Assembly: GCA_026390285.1 (NCBI GenBank)
Contig: JAPLGH010000026.1
Coordinates: 1 to 22,691 of the forward strand
Length of the DNA: 22,691 nt
From: Caldisericota bacterium
Lineage (GTDB): Bacteria > Caldisericota > Caldisericia > Cryosericales > Cryosericaceae
Direction of reading: 5' to 3'
Shown here: piece after piece, positions 6,899-13,669 of the stretch
Layout of the letters: the number at the start of each line of letters is the position of its first letter
How positions within the stretch are numbered: the stretch's first letter is position 1
Notes under the pieces: generated by a model
Databases searched by the model: none
What the model was told of the DNA's origin: nothing
The model's input: the letters and a program-made list of their open reading frames with translations, nothing else
Made by a program: the position numbers and the translations under genes

Positions 6899-9688
6899 GT
6901 GTCAATCACCAGATTTGTCATCAAGAAAGAAGACATCGACCGCACGGCCTGGCAACAGGTCCTGGTCGAAGCCGACCAGAAACTATGCTCGGTGTACGCC
7001 AAGTTGTTCTACCAGCGCGCGCAGGAAGCAGGCAAGGCGCACGACTCGCGCACAGAGGCCGTCTACACGTTCCTCGGCGCCGTCGCTTCACCCGAGCTCA
7101 AGCTCGAGACCCCGTCGCGCGACCCCTTTGTCCCCGCCGCCGATCTTCAGTACTCGCGCACGCCACTCCCTGAAGACTTCTCCGCCGACGAGCTGCGTGT
7201 CATCAAACAGCTCATCGAGACTGTCCAGGACGCGGAATTGCGGTCCCGCCTGGCCGACATCCTCTGGGTACGTCAGGGTGACACCAGCGTTGCCAGCCTG
7301 GCGGTCGACAGCTACCTAGGCAGCGCTCTGCACCTCAAGGATGTCGTCCAGTGGGCGGATGGCTACGATCGCCTCAAGCGTTCGTTCGACATCGCTGTCT
7401 TCATGGGCAAGGAGACCAAGGCATACCGCAAGACCATCGACTACCTCCAGAAACAGCTCAGTGAGTTTGGTGCGGAAGAGCCGACGCCCTGGTGGGCCAA
7501 GCTCATCAACCTGCTGCTGGACGCCGGCGAAGGCAACGCCTCCCGGTTTGCCAGCATCTGCGGGACAAGCGCACAGCGATGCGAGACTGCTGCACAGTGG
7601 GAAACGGCCCGCCTGTACTGGCAGGTCAAGGCCCGCTGCGAAACCGCCGCAGGGCAGGACAAGAACAAGGAAGTGGCTCTCAAGCGCGCCTCCGACACCT
7701 ACGTCAAGCAGGCCGACGTCGTGCAGTCCGAGGCACAGCCCGTCACCGACCACGCGCTGGAACTGATGCGCAGCGCCATGGAATCGCTCGCCAAGGTCCC
7801 TGGAAACGAGCAGGCCGTGGTCGAGCTCAAGAAGCAGGTCGACGCCCTCGAACTGAGGCGCAACGATGCTCCTATGAAGAAGCCATCACGCATGGACCCG
7901 GCCGGAATCACACAGTGGGCACGTGACCAGGTCAAGGGCAAGGACCTGCGCGGCGCGCTGGTTGCTCTGGCCAACCTGGCCGAGACACCCAAGCCCGCAG
8001 AACTGGAAGAGCAGGTCGACGCCAAGACGGGCCGGATGCCGTTCCAATACCTCATCAGCACTGTCGGAATGGATCAGGAGGGCAAGGCCGCCTCTCACGC
8101 TCCCGCCGCCTTCACCGGTGATACCCGCGAGATCCGTACGGCCAAGGAAGCCGAACTGTACCAGGAGGCCGCCCGCAACCGCCAGATCGCCGTCCTTGCG
8201 CTGATCGATCCCGCCCGTCGTCAGGTCCTGTCGGACCATGTTGTCCGGCTGGATGACTGGCGTACCTTCACGACAGACAACCCCTTCATCCCCGTCGGCC
8301 GCGAGGAGATCTTCGCCCGGGGCATGGATGCGGGCATGAATGGCGATTTTCTTGTCGCCGTCTCACTGCTGACACCACAAGTCGAAAATGCCGTACGCAT
8401 CGTCCTGAAGAAGGCCGGCGTCGTCACCAGCAAGATCGACATGCGCAACGTTGAGCAGGAACGCGTCCTGGGAGCCCTGCTGGATATGGACGAAGCTGAA
8501 CGCGTCTTCGGGCGCGACCTCATGTTCGACCTCAGAGGCCTGCTTGTCGAGAAGTTTGGCTCCAATATGCGCAACGAGCTGGCCCACGGACTTCTGGACC
8601 TCGACGATTTCAAGGGACCCGATGCCGAGTACCTATGGTGGTGTGCCCTCCGCCTCATGTTCCTTCCATCACTGCAGGGAGTGAAGACCGACCTTTCGCG
8701 CCTCCGTCCCGGGACCCCCGCCCGTCAGCAGCCTGACCTGATCGATGTCCATGGACGCGTCCACCATCAGGAAAATGGTGTCGTCGAACCTGTCGTAGGT
8801 GCACAGCCACCCATCACCGCTCCAGCACCTGCTCCCGTTCAGGCTGTCACCCCCTTCACGTCGCCCCAGCGTGCTCCTGAACGTGACCGCAACCGCAGCA
8901 GAGGACGCGGCCGCTTCGAACGCCGCGACCGGGAACAGCGACTGGGAACAGCGACTGCTGCTGCCACTCCAGTGTCCGCACCTGTACCTACGCCAGTGAC
9001 AGCCCAGCCGACACCCAGTCCTGTCGTCCAGCCAACGCCCGCCCCGTCTACGACGCCTCAGCGCCCTGCTGTCGAGACGAGACTCACCCCAGTGGTGCCC
9101 CCGGTCACGACGCCCGCGGCAAGGCCTTCCGGCTCCACCAGACCCGTTGTCGACTTCCGCGCCGAAGTACGTGCGGCGATGGCAGCAGCAGGTCTTGTGG
9201 GTTCCACGGACACGAAACCCCAACAGCCACCCGTTGTTGCCTCCACGAAAGAACGTCCCTCGGAGAAACTCGGATCTTCGCCCACCGCGACCACTCCCGT
9301 CGCCTCTTCGTCCCACAGGCGCGGCCGCAGGCCATCGCGCCCGGTGACCACTGAGACAAAGCCCGCATCACAGACGCCTGGCGTTCCGAAGCCCCTGGCC
9401 ACGACCACGCCAACGGTTGTGGCAACAAGGTCTGTCGAGACAAAAGCCCCCGCAAAGAACGCTCCGCGCCACGAGCAACGGTCTGTCAAGACAGTCCAGC
9501 AGCACGCGCCAGCAAGACCAGTCGAGAAGAAACCAGTGGCAGCGAACAAGGCTCCCGTCATCAAGACGGGCAAGGAAGCCCTGAAGGTGACCGGTCCGAA
9601 GCCCGGATCCAAACCGGCAACAAAGGCTGCTTCAAAGCCTCAGCGTGGACAAAAGGCTCCCAGGCCGGGGACGAGCGGCGCCAAGTAA
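6899..9688 (+). CDS. DUF4209-type (HEPN-like, R-x4-H) protein with long disordered basic tail
   Basis: A 929-residue protein. Residues 1 to about 600 are mostly helical. They end with RNELAHG at R558-H563, matching the RNxxxHG signature of DUF4209, a family of unknown function whose human member is ERMARD. R-x4-H is also the catalytic motif of HEPN ribonucleases, so an RNA-cleaving role is possible but inferred. From about residue 600 the protein becomes low-complexity: a Pro/Thr/Ala/Val-rich linker, an Arg/Gly/Asp patch (RDRNRSRGRGRFERR, about residues 660-674), an isolated helix (FRAEVRAAMAAAGL, near 755), and a Lys/Pro/Ala-rich end. Such tails often bind nucleic acid. There is no signal peptide. 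The start is the GTG at 6899, with GGAGG at 6889-6893; the longer frame from 6647 overlaps the upstream gene. A 13-base tandem repeat lies at 8931-8956. A strong hairpin follows the stop. Confidence 0.82.
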   Translation: MSITRFVIKKEDIDRTAWQQVLVEADQKLCSVYAKLFYQRAQEAGKAHDSRTEAVYTFLGAVASPELKLETPSRDPFVPAADLQYSRTPLPEDFSADELRVIKQLIETVQDAELRSRLADILWVRQGDTSVASLAVDSYLGSALHLKDVVQWADGYDRLKRSFDIAVFMGKETKAYRKTIDYLQKQLSEFGAEEPTPWWAKLINLLLDAGEGNASRFASICGTSAQRCETAAQWETARLYWQVKARCETAAGQDKNKEVALKRASDTYVKQADVVQSEAQPVTDHALELMRSAMESLAKVPGNEQAVVELKKQVDALELRRNDAPMKKPSRMDPAGITQWARDQVKGKDLRGALVALANLAETPKPAELEEQVDAKTGRMPFQYLISTVGMDQEGKAASHAPAAFTGDTREIRTAKEAELYQEAARNRQIAVLALIDPARRQVLSDHVVRLDDWRTFTTDNPFIPVGREEIFARGMDAGMNGDFLVAVSLLTPQVENAVRIVLKKAGVVTSKIDMRNVEQERVLGALLDMDEAERVFGRDLMFDLRGLLVEKFGSNMRNELAHGLLDLDDFKGPDAEYLWWCALRLMFLPSLQGVKTDLSRLRPGTPARQQPDLIDVHGRVHHQENGVVEPVVGAQPPITAPAPAPVQAVTPFTSPQRAPERDRNRSRGRGRFERRDREQRLGTATAAATPVSAPVPTPVTAQPTPSPVVQPTPAPSTTPQRPAVETRLTPVVPPVTTPAARPSGSTRPVVDFRAEVRAAMAAAGLVGSTDTKPQQPPVVASTKERPSEKLGSSPTATTPVASSSHRRGRRPSRPVTTETKPASQTPGVPKPLATTTPTVVATRSVETKAPAKNAPRHEQRSVKTVQQHAPARPVEKKPVAANKAPVIKTGKEALKVTGPKPGSKPATKAASKPQRGQKAPRPGTSGAK
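8931..8956 (+). repeat. 13-base perfect tandem repeat in the tail of the DUF4209 protein
   Basis: GGGAACAGCGACT occurs twice in direct succession (8931-8943, 8944-8956). The unit is not a multiple of three, so the two copies are read in different frames. Loss of one copy would put a stop at about 8999 and remove roughly 240 residues of the basic tail. Confidence 0.8.
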
Positions 9689-9710
9689 CTGTCACTGCAT
9701 CATAGCCATT

Positions 9711-9740
9711 AGCCCCAGGACTATGGTCCCGGGGCTTTGT
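9711..9740 (+). terminator. Intrinsic terminator after the DUF4209 gene
   Basis: AGCCCC (9711-9716) pairs with GGGGCT (9731-9736), and GGAC with GTCC inside, separated by one mismatch. The loop is TATG. It is followed by TTTGT. It lies 22 bases after the TAA stop. Confidence 0.75.
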
Positions 9741-9763
9741 CGTGCTACCACCTGCCAAGCCTC

Positions 9764-9807
9764 AATTGTGAACACCCATTGTACCTGGTACAAGGGGATT
9801 CACAATT
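9764..9807. promoter_or_regulatory. 44-bp nested palindrome upstream of the NapH-like gene, likely operator
   Basis: The outer arms AATTGTGAA (9764-9772) and TTCACAATT (9799-9807) are perfectly inverted. Inside them, TTGTACC (9779-9785) and GGTACAA (9787-9793) form a second palindrome around a single T. The intervening CACCCA and GGGGA also partly pair. The outer arms contain TTGTGAA/TTCACAA, the half-sites of the Rex redox operator, but 26 bases apart rather than 4. It starts about 85 bases before the ATG at 9892. It could bind a redox-responsive repressor or form a hairpin in RNA. Confidence 0.55.
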
Positions 9808-9891
9808 AGGGAAAACACATATTGCATAGCAATAAATGCCGGTGTTGCACTGCGGCACATCTTCCCGATACTGCCGGCAGGAGGTGACTCG

Positions 9892-10683
9892 ATGAGTACA
9901 CCAGTGTCCCATGTGCACAGACGTCAGAACGTTCGCAAGACCCTTCTGCTCGGCTCGTTCCTGCTGTTTCCTGTGACGTTTTACTACCTGTCTCCTTATC
10001 TCATCATCATGGGCGCGGGTGAACGCACGGCATCGGGTAGCATGGTGGCCTTCGGCGTGATGACCCTCACCGCTCTCGTGCTGGGTCGCCTGTTCTGCGG
10101 CTGGGTTTGTCCGGCCGGGGGACTGGGCGAGGCGCTGTTTACCGTGCAGAACAGGAGGGCAAACAACAGCCGAAACTGGACGCGGTGGTTTGTCTGGGTC
10201 CCGTGGATGGCCGTCGTGGTCCTTGTGACCCTCAGCGCGGGCAGCATCAAGCGCATCGACGTCCTATATCAGACCGATCATGGGGTCTCGCTGACGACTG
10301 CAGGCGGCATGGGACCCTACATCATTTTCTACGCCGTCCTCGCGCTGCTGTTCGTCCTGTCGTTGACGGCGGGCAAGCGTGGGTTTTGCCACCATGCCTG
10401 CTGGATGGCCCCGTTCATGATGATTGGAAGACGCGCCCGCAACGTCCTCCATCTTCCCGGGGTCCAGTTGCGCGCCGACACGCCTGCGTGTGTCGCCTGC
10501 CGTGCCTGCACGGCCGCATGCCCAATGAGCCTCGACGTCCAGACAATGGTCCTGGGTCAACAAATGGAGAACAGCGAATGCATCCTGTGCGGCACCTGTG
10601 TCGACGTCTGCCCCCACAGTGTCATCCACTATGACTTCGGCAAGCCTCGTTCCACAAACCCCAGCCAACCAGAGAAACCCTAG
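9892..10683 (+). CDS. NapH-like membrane protein with two 4Fe-4S clusters
   Basis: A 263-residue polytopic membrane protein, probably an electron-transfer partner between the quinone pool and an unknown reductase. About four hydrophobic segments are seen (near residues 17-40, 48-65, 103-122, 140-160). Two CxxxC motifs, GRLFCGWVCPAG (C69, C73) and FCHHACW (C166, C170), are characteristic of the NapH/CcoG/NosR-type membrane domain. The C-terminus has two ferredoxin-type cluster motifs: C200, C203, C206, C210 and C230, C233, C236, C240, each followed by P. The length agrees with NapH (about 260-290). No periplasmic nitrate reductase or cytochrome gene lies next to it, so it is an orphan here and the name napH is not assigned. 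The start is fixed by AGGAGGTGA (9879-9887), an unusually complete ribosome site four bases upstream. A nested palindrome precedes it. Confidence 0.9.
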   Translation: MSTPVSHVHRRQNVRKTLLLGSFLLFPVTFYYLSPYLIIMGAGERTASGSMVAFGVMTLTALVLGRLFCGWVCPAGGLGEALFTVQNRRANNSRNWTRWFVWVPWMAVVVLVTLSAGSIKRIDVLYQTDHGVSLTTAGGMGPYIIFYAVLALLFVLSLTAGKRGFCHHACWMAPFMMIGRRARNVLHLPGVQLRADTPACVACRACTAACPMSLDVQTMVLGQQMENSECILCGTCVDVCPHSVIHYDFGKPRSTNPSQPEKP

Positions 10684-10738
10684 CTGGCCCCCTCAATTGC
10701 CTGAAGAGACTGCCTTTCGCGAACACCTGGTACACGTT

Positions 10739-11341
10739 CTACGACACGATGATTGACCAGGCGGCGTAAAGGAGCAGACCCGCCAAGACGATCGAGTAGG
10801 CGAACCTGACCTTCGGGTTGGCGATGAAACGCTGGATGCCGGCGCCCAGCAGTGCCCACAGCGACGTCGAACAGAAACTCAGGACAGCAAGCAGGACTGC
10901 AGAGACAACGACTGCCAGCCAGCTCTTGGCCAGCGGAGCAAGCAACGTGGCGTACATTGTGAGCCCGAACAGGATGACTTTGGGGTTGACGATCTGGAGC
11001 AGCAGCCCGTCGCGGTACCGGGTCCCAGCTTCCTTATTCGCGTGCGCCCTGTGCTCCGGCCTCAGGACGGTGTAGACCAGCCACAGGAGATATGCGACCC
11101 CCGCGATCTTGAGGACGATCGCAATCCTGTCATACGCCGACACGAGGAGTTCCGTCAGCAGTCCGGACGTCACCATGATGCAGAAGAACCCGGTGACCAC
11201 ACCCCCGATGAAGTGCAGCGTGCGGCGATACCCCACGCGCATCCCCAGCGACGAAGAGGTGATGTTGTTCGGACCGGGCGTGAAAATGCACACCAGCGCG
11301 TAGCTCAGCACTGGAAGGAGGTCGATCCCCGTCACGGGCAC
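10739..11341 (-). CDS. LysE/RhtB-family amino-acid exporter
   Basis: A 200-residue membrane protein of the LysE family, which exports amino acids or related metabolites. The N-terminal region has the family pattern TPGPNN (about residues 21-26) and GxRVGYRRTLHFIGGVVTGF. Five to six hydrophobic helices follow, and NPKVILFG (about 118-125) is the conserved second-half motif. Length is normal for the family. The start taken is the GTG at 11341, with GGAG eight bases upstream on the coding strand. A second GTG at 11335 would give a four-base GTGA overlap with the stop of the preceding YCII-like gene, the classic coupling arrangement, so it is a good alternative. The gene is convergent with the NapH-like gene, with 55 bases between the stops and no clear terminator. 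Confidence 0.88.
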   Translation of the reverse strand: MPVTGIDLLPVLSYALVCIFTPGPNNITSSSLGMRVGYRRTLHFIGGVVTGFFCIMVTSGLLTELLVSAYDRIAIVLKIAGVAYLLWLVYTVLRPEHRAHANKEAGTRYRDGLLLQIVNPKVILFGLTMYATLLAPLAKSWLAVVVSAVLLAVLSFCSTSLWALLGAGIQRFIANPKVRFAYSIVLAGLLLYAAWSIIVS

Positions 11342-11649
11342 GCCAGATGCTCCAGTGATATGCGGAACGGGTGCAGCTCCGCGGTCATGACACCCGCGAG
11401 CATGGCCGGATCCTCCGCCATGAACAAGCGTGCGGCAGTCTCGTCTGCTGCCTCGAAGATCACGATGCCGAATGCTCCGTCCGTTGCGGGCCCTGCAAGT
11501 CGTACAGTCCCCTCAGCACATGCCTGCTGTAGACGCACGAAATGGCGGTCGATGGCAGCGGACTCCTCCTCCGTCGGCGATGTCGTCGCCGCAAACCTGG
11601 TCAGATGCACCACATAGATCCATGTCGCCACGTCGTTCTCCCTCGTCAC
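11332..11649 (-). CDS. YCII-like small protein, coupled to the LysE-type exporter
   Basis: A 105-residue protein with the features of the YCII family (ferredoxin-like fold, about 95-100 residues). It has an initial hydrophobic strand WIYVVHL, the helix IDRHFVRLQQACAEG with a central His, then GPATDGAFGIVIFEA and a later segment AARLFMAEDPAMLAGV with the typical helix containing D-P. YCII proteins are poorly understood; some are dehalogenase- or muconolactone-isomerase-like. The GTG start at 11649 is chosen because GGAGGGGG lies about four bases upstream. The open frame extends to 11958 but its first part runs over the ABC gene and is not coding. The stop overlaps the beginning of the LysE-type gene, implying translational coupling. 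The two may act on the same metabolite. Confidence 0.75.
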   Translation of the reverse strand: MTRENDVATWIYVVHLTRFAATTSPTEEESAAIDRHFVRLQQACAEGTVRLAGPATDGAFGIVIFEAADETAARLFMAEDPAMLAGVMTAELHPFRISLEHLACP

Positions 11650-11713
11650 GGCTCCCCCTCCGGTGACAGTGTAGCAGGGAAGTGTGTCGTTCCCCATGTC
11701 GCCAAAGACGTGG

Positions 11714-11738
11714 GTTCCCACCTCCGCGGAAATGACGG
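11714..11738. repeat. Dispersed palindrome, degenerate copy 3
   Basis: GTTCCC (11714-11719), eight bases, GGAAAT (11728-11733), then GACGG (11734-11738). Spacing and the GACGG flank are the same as in the copies at 3309 and 6008. It differs in one base in each arm. It lies in the 184-base gap between the YCII-like and ABC genes. Confidence 0.5.
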
Positions 11739-11777
11739 AGGGGAAGTAACTACCGAGGCGAACGGCGTGTAACGCAA

Positions 11778-11806
11778 TCGCCCGGAAGCTGACTACCTCC
11801 GGGCGA
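11778..11806 (-). terminator. Hairpin after the ABC exporter operon
   Basis: TCGCCCGGA (11778-11786) pairs with TCCGGGCGA (11798-11806), nine pairs, with an 11-base loop. On the minus strand it lies 28 bases after the stop of the second ABC gene and is followed by ATTGCGTT. The T-run is weak, so termination may be partial, leaving read-through into the YCII/LysE pair. Confidence 0.5.
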
Positions 11807-11833
11807 CGCGGTGAATCATCCTTGCTCCAGTTG

Positions 11834-13669
11834 TTACGCCATGGCAGCTTCTGCTGCAGCGGTCCCCTTGAACTGTGACATGTACAGGTTGTAGTAGAAA
11901 CCACGCTGGTCCAGGAGCGACTCGTGTGTGCCACGTTCGATGATGCGCCCCCCATCAATGACCAGGACCTGGTCGGCTGTGCGGATCGTGCTCAGGCGGT
12001 GTGCAATGACAAAGCTGGTTCGCCCCTTCATGAGGTTGAGCAGCGCATGCTGAATGTGAATCTCAGTACGGGTGTCGACCGATGATGTGGCCTCATCGAG
12101 CACGAGGATGCGCGGGTCAGCGAGGATGGCGCGGGCGATGGTTAGCAGCTGGCGCTGTCCCTGGCTGAGATCGCTTCCCCTCTCTGCGAGGACCGTGTCA
12201 TACCCCTGCGGGAGGCGTCGGATGAACTGGTCGGCGTTGGCCAGTGTAGCCGCGGCGACAATGTCTTCATCGCTCGCATCCAGTCGGCCAAACCGCAGGT
12301 TCTCCCTGACAGATGCCGAGAACAGGAATCCATCCTGGAGTACGATGCCCAGCTGACGCCGCAGGCTGTCCACCTGCACATCCTTGATGTCTGTTCCATC
12401 GATGAGGATGCGTCCGGCCTGAATGTCGTAGAAGCGGGACAAGATGCTCACCATGGTCGTCTTGCCTGCGCCGGTGGGGCCCACCAGAGCCATCATCTGG
12501 CCCGGCAGCGCATGCAGACTGACATCATGCAGCACTGATATGTCCTTGAGATATCCAAAGTCAACATGGTCGAACACAACGTCGCCCTGGATTTGTTGCA
12601 GAAGCAGTGCGTCCAGCTTGTCCCGAAGTTCTGGCCTGTGGTTGATCACGTCGAAGACACGCTCGGCACCGGCAAGAGCTGCCTGCACGGTATTCATGAG
12701 GTTCGCCACCTGCAGCAGCGGCTGTGAAAGGCGCTGGGTGTAGGTGAGAAATGTTGCCACCAGGCCGACGGTGACGATACCCTTGAGTACCAGTACGCCG
12801 CCCACGCCTGCCACAATAGCAACGTCCACGTGGTCGAGAAACTGCAGGAGCGGCATCGTGATCATGGCAATGAACTGTGCCCGGCGCCCGGCCTCGCGCG
12901 CAGCATTGTTGCTTGCGTCGAACACCATGAGCGCCTTGGCTTGCTGGCCGAACGCCTGGACGACGCGCTGGCCGCCGACTTCTTCGTCCATGACGCCGTT
13001 GAGGTCGCCGACCGTGCGCTGCTGCTTGAGAAACAGAGGGCGCGTCCAGACCATGACCCTGCCAGTCAGGAAAAACATGAGCGGCAGCATGACAAACGCA
13101 GTCAGGGCGAGCCATCTGCTGAGAACCAGCATCATGACGATCATGCCCAGAACGCTCAGCAGGTTGCTGATCAGCGACGTCAGGTCCTGCGACAGGGATT
13201 GGCTGACCGCGTCCATGTCGTTGGTCAGGCGGCTCATCAGGTCTCCTTGCGAATGACGGTCGAAATAGCTCATGGATAGAGTCTGGAGATGCTCAAACAG
13301 GTCCTTGCGCATGTCGCGCACGGCTCGCTGAGAAACCCCAGCCATGATCCATGCCTGCCCCAATCCCGCCAGCCACGTTCCAACCCCGGCCCAGATCATC
13401 AATCCTGCGATGCTTGCCACCGTCTGGGTACTGTGCGTCTTGCTGATTGCGTCGATAGCCCTGCCAATAAGCAGCGGCCCAACGAGTGACAACCCTGCTC
13501 CGACAACGAGGAGAATGATGACAAGCCTAAGCTGTCCCATATATGGCCGCAGGTATTGCATGAGGTGCCGCAATGTTCCTCGGGCATCCTTTGCCCGTGC
13601 CGTTGCGCTGGCACCGCCCATGGGGCCTCCACTCCGGACGATCTGTACGCCCGTCTTTTGCTCAGCCAT
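11834..13669 (-). CDS. ABC exporter half-transporter, subunit with intact catalytic motifs
   Basis: A 611-residue half-transporter: six-helix ABC transmembrane domain (about residues 45-340) fused to an ATP-binding domain (about 355-600). Visible motifs are Walker A GPTGAGKTT (near 400), Q-loop LQDGF, signature LSQGQ (near 501), Walker B LVLDEATSSVD with the catalytic Glu (near 524), and H-loop IAHRLST with the catalytic His (near 555). The signature departs from LSGGQ, while Walker B and the H-loop are complete. The neighbouring subunit has the opposite pattern, as expected for the consensus half of a heterodimeric exporter (TM287/288, LmrCD and BmrCD type). The start is the ATG at 13669, with GGAGG seven bases upstream. 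It overlaps the upstream ABC gene by eight bases, so translation is coupled. The N-terminal ~40 residues are polar, Gly/Ala-rich and probably flexible. Substrates could be drugs or lipids. Confidence 0.93.
   Translation of the reverse strand: MAEQKTGVQIVRSGGPMGGASATARAKDARGTLRHLMQYLRPYMGQLRLVIILLVVGAGLSLVGPLLIGRAIDAISKTHSTQTVASIAGLMIWAGVGTWLAGLGQAWIMAGVSQRAVRDMRKDLFEHLQTLSMSYFDRHSQGDLMSRLTNDMDAVSQSLSQDLTSLISNLLSVLGMIVMMLVLSRWLALTAFVMLPLMFFLTGRVMVWTRPLFLKQQRTVGDLNGVMDEEVGGQRVVQAFGQQAKALMVFDASNNAAREAGRRAQFIAMITMPLLQFLDHVDVAIVAGVGGVLVLKGIVTVGLVATFLTYTQRLSQPLLQVANLMNTVQAALAGAERVFDVINHRPELRDKLDALLLQQIQGDVVFDHVDFGYLKDISVLHDVSLHALPGQMMALVGPTGAGKTTMVSILSRFYDIQAGRILIDGTDIKDVQVDSLRRQLGIVLQDGFLFSASVRENLRFGRLDASDEDIVAAATLANADQFIRRLPQGYDTVLAERGSDLSQGQRQLLTIARAILADPRILVLDEATSSVDTRTEIHIQHALLNLMKGRTSFVIAHRLSTIRTADQVLVIDGGRIIERGTHESLLDQRGFYYNLYMSQFKGTAAAEAAMA

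Noticed and set aside
9764..9807. Canonical Rex or Crp operator
   Set aside because: The half-sites match but the spacing (26 bases) does not fit the 4-base Rex or 6-base Crp spacer, so only a generic operator is called.
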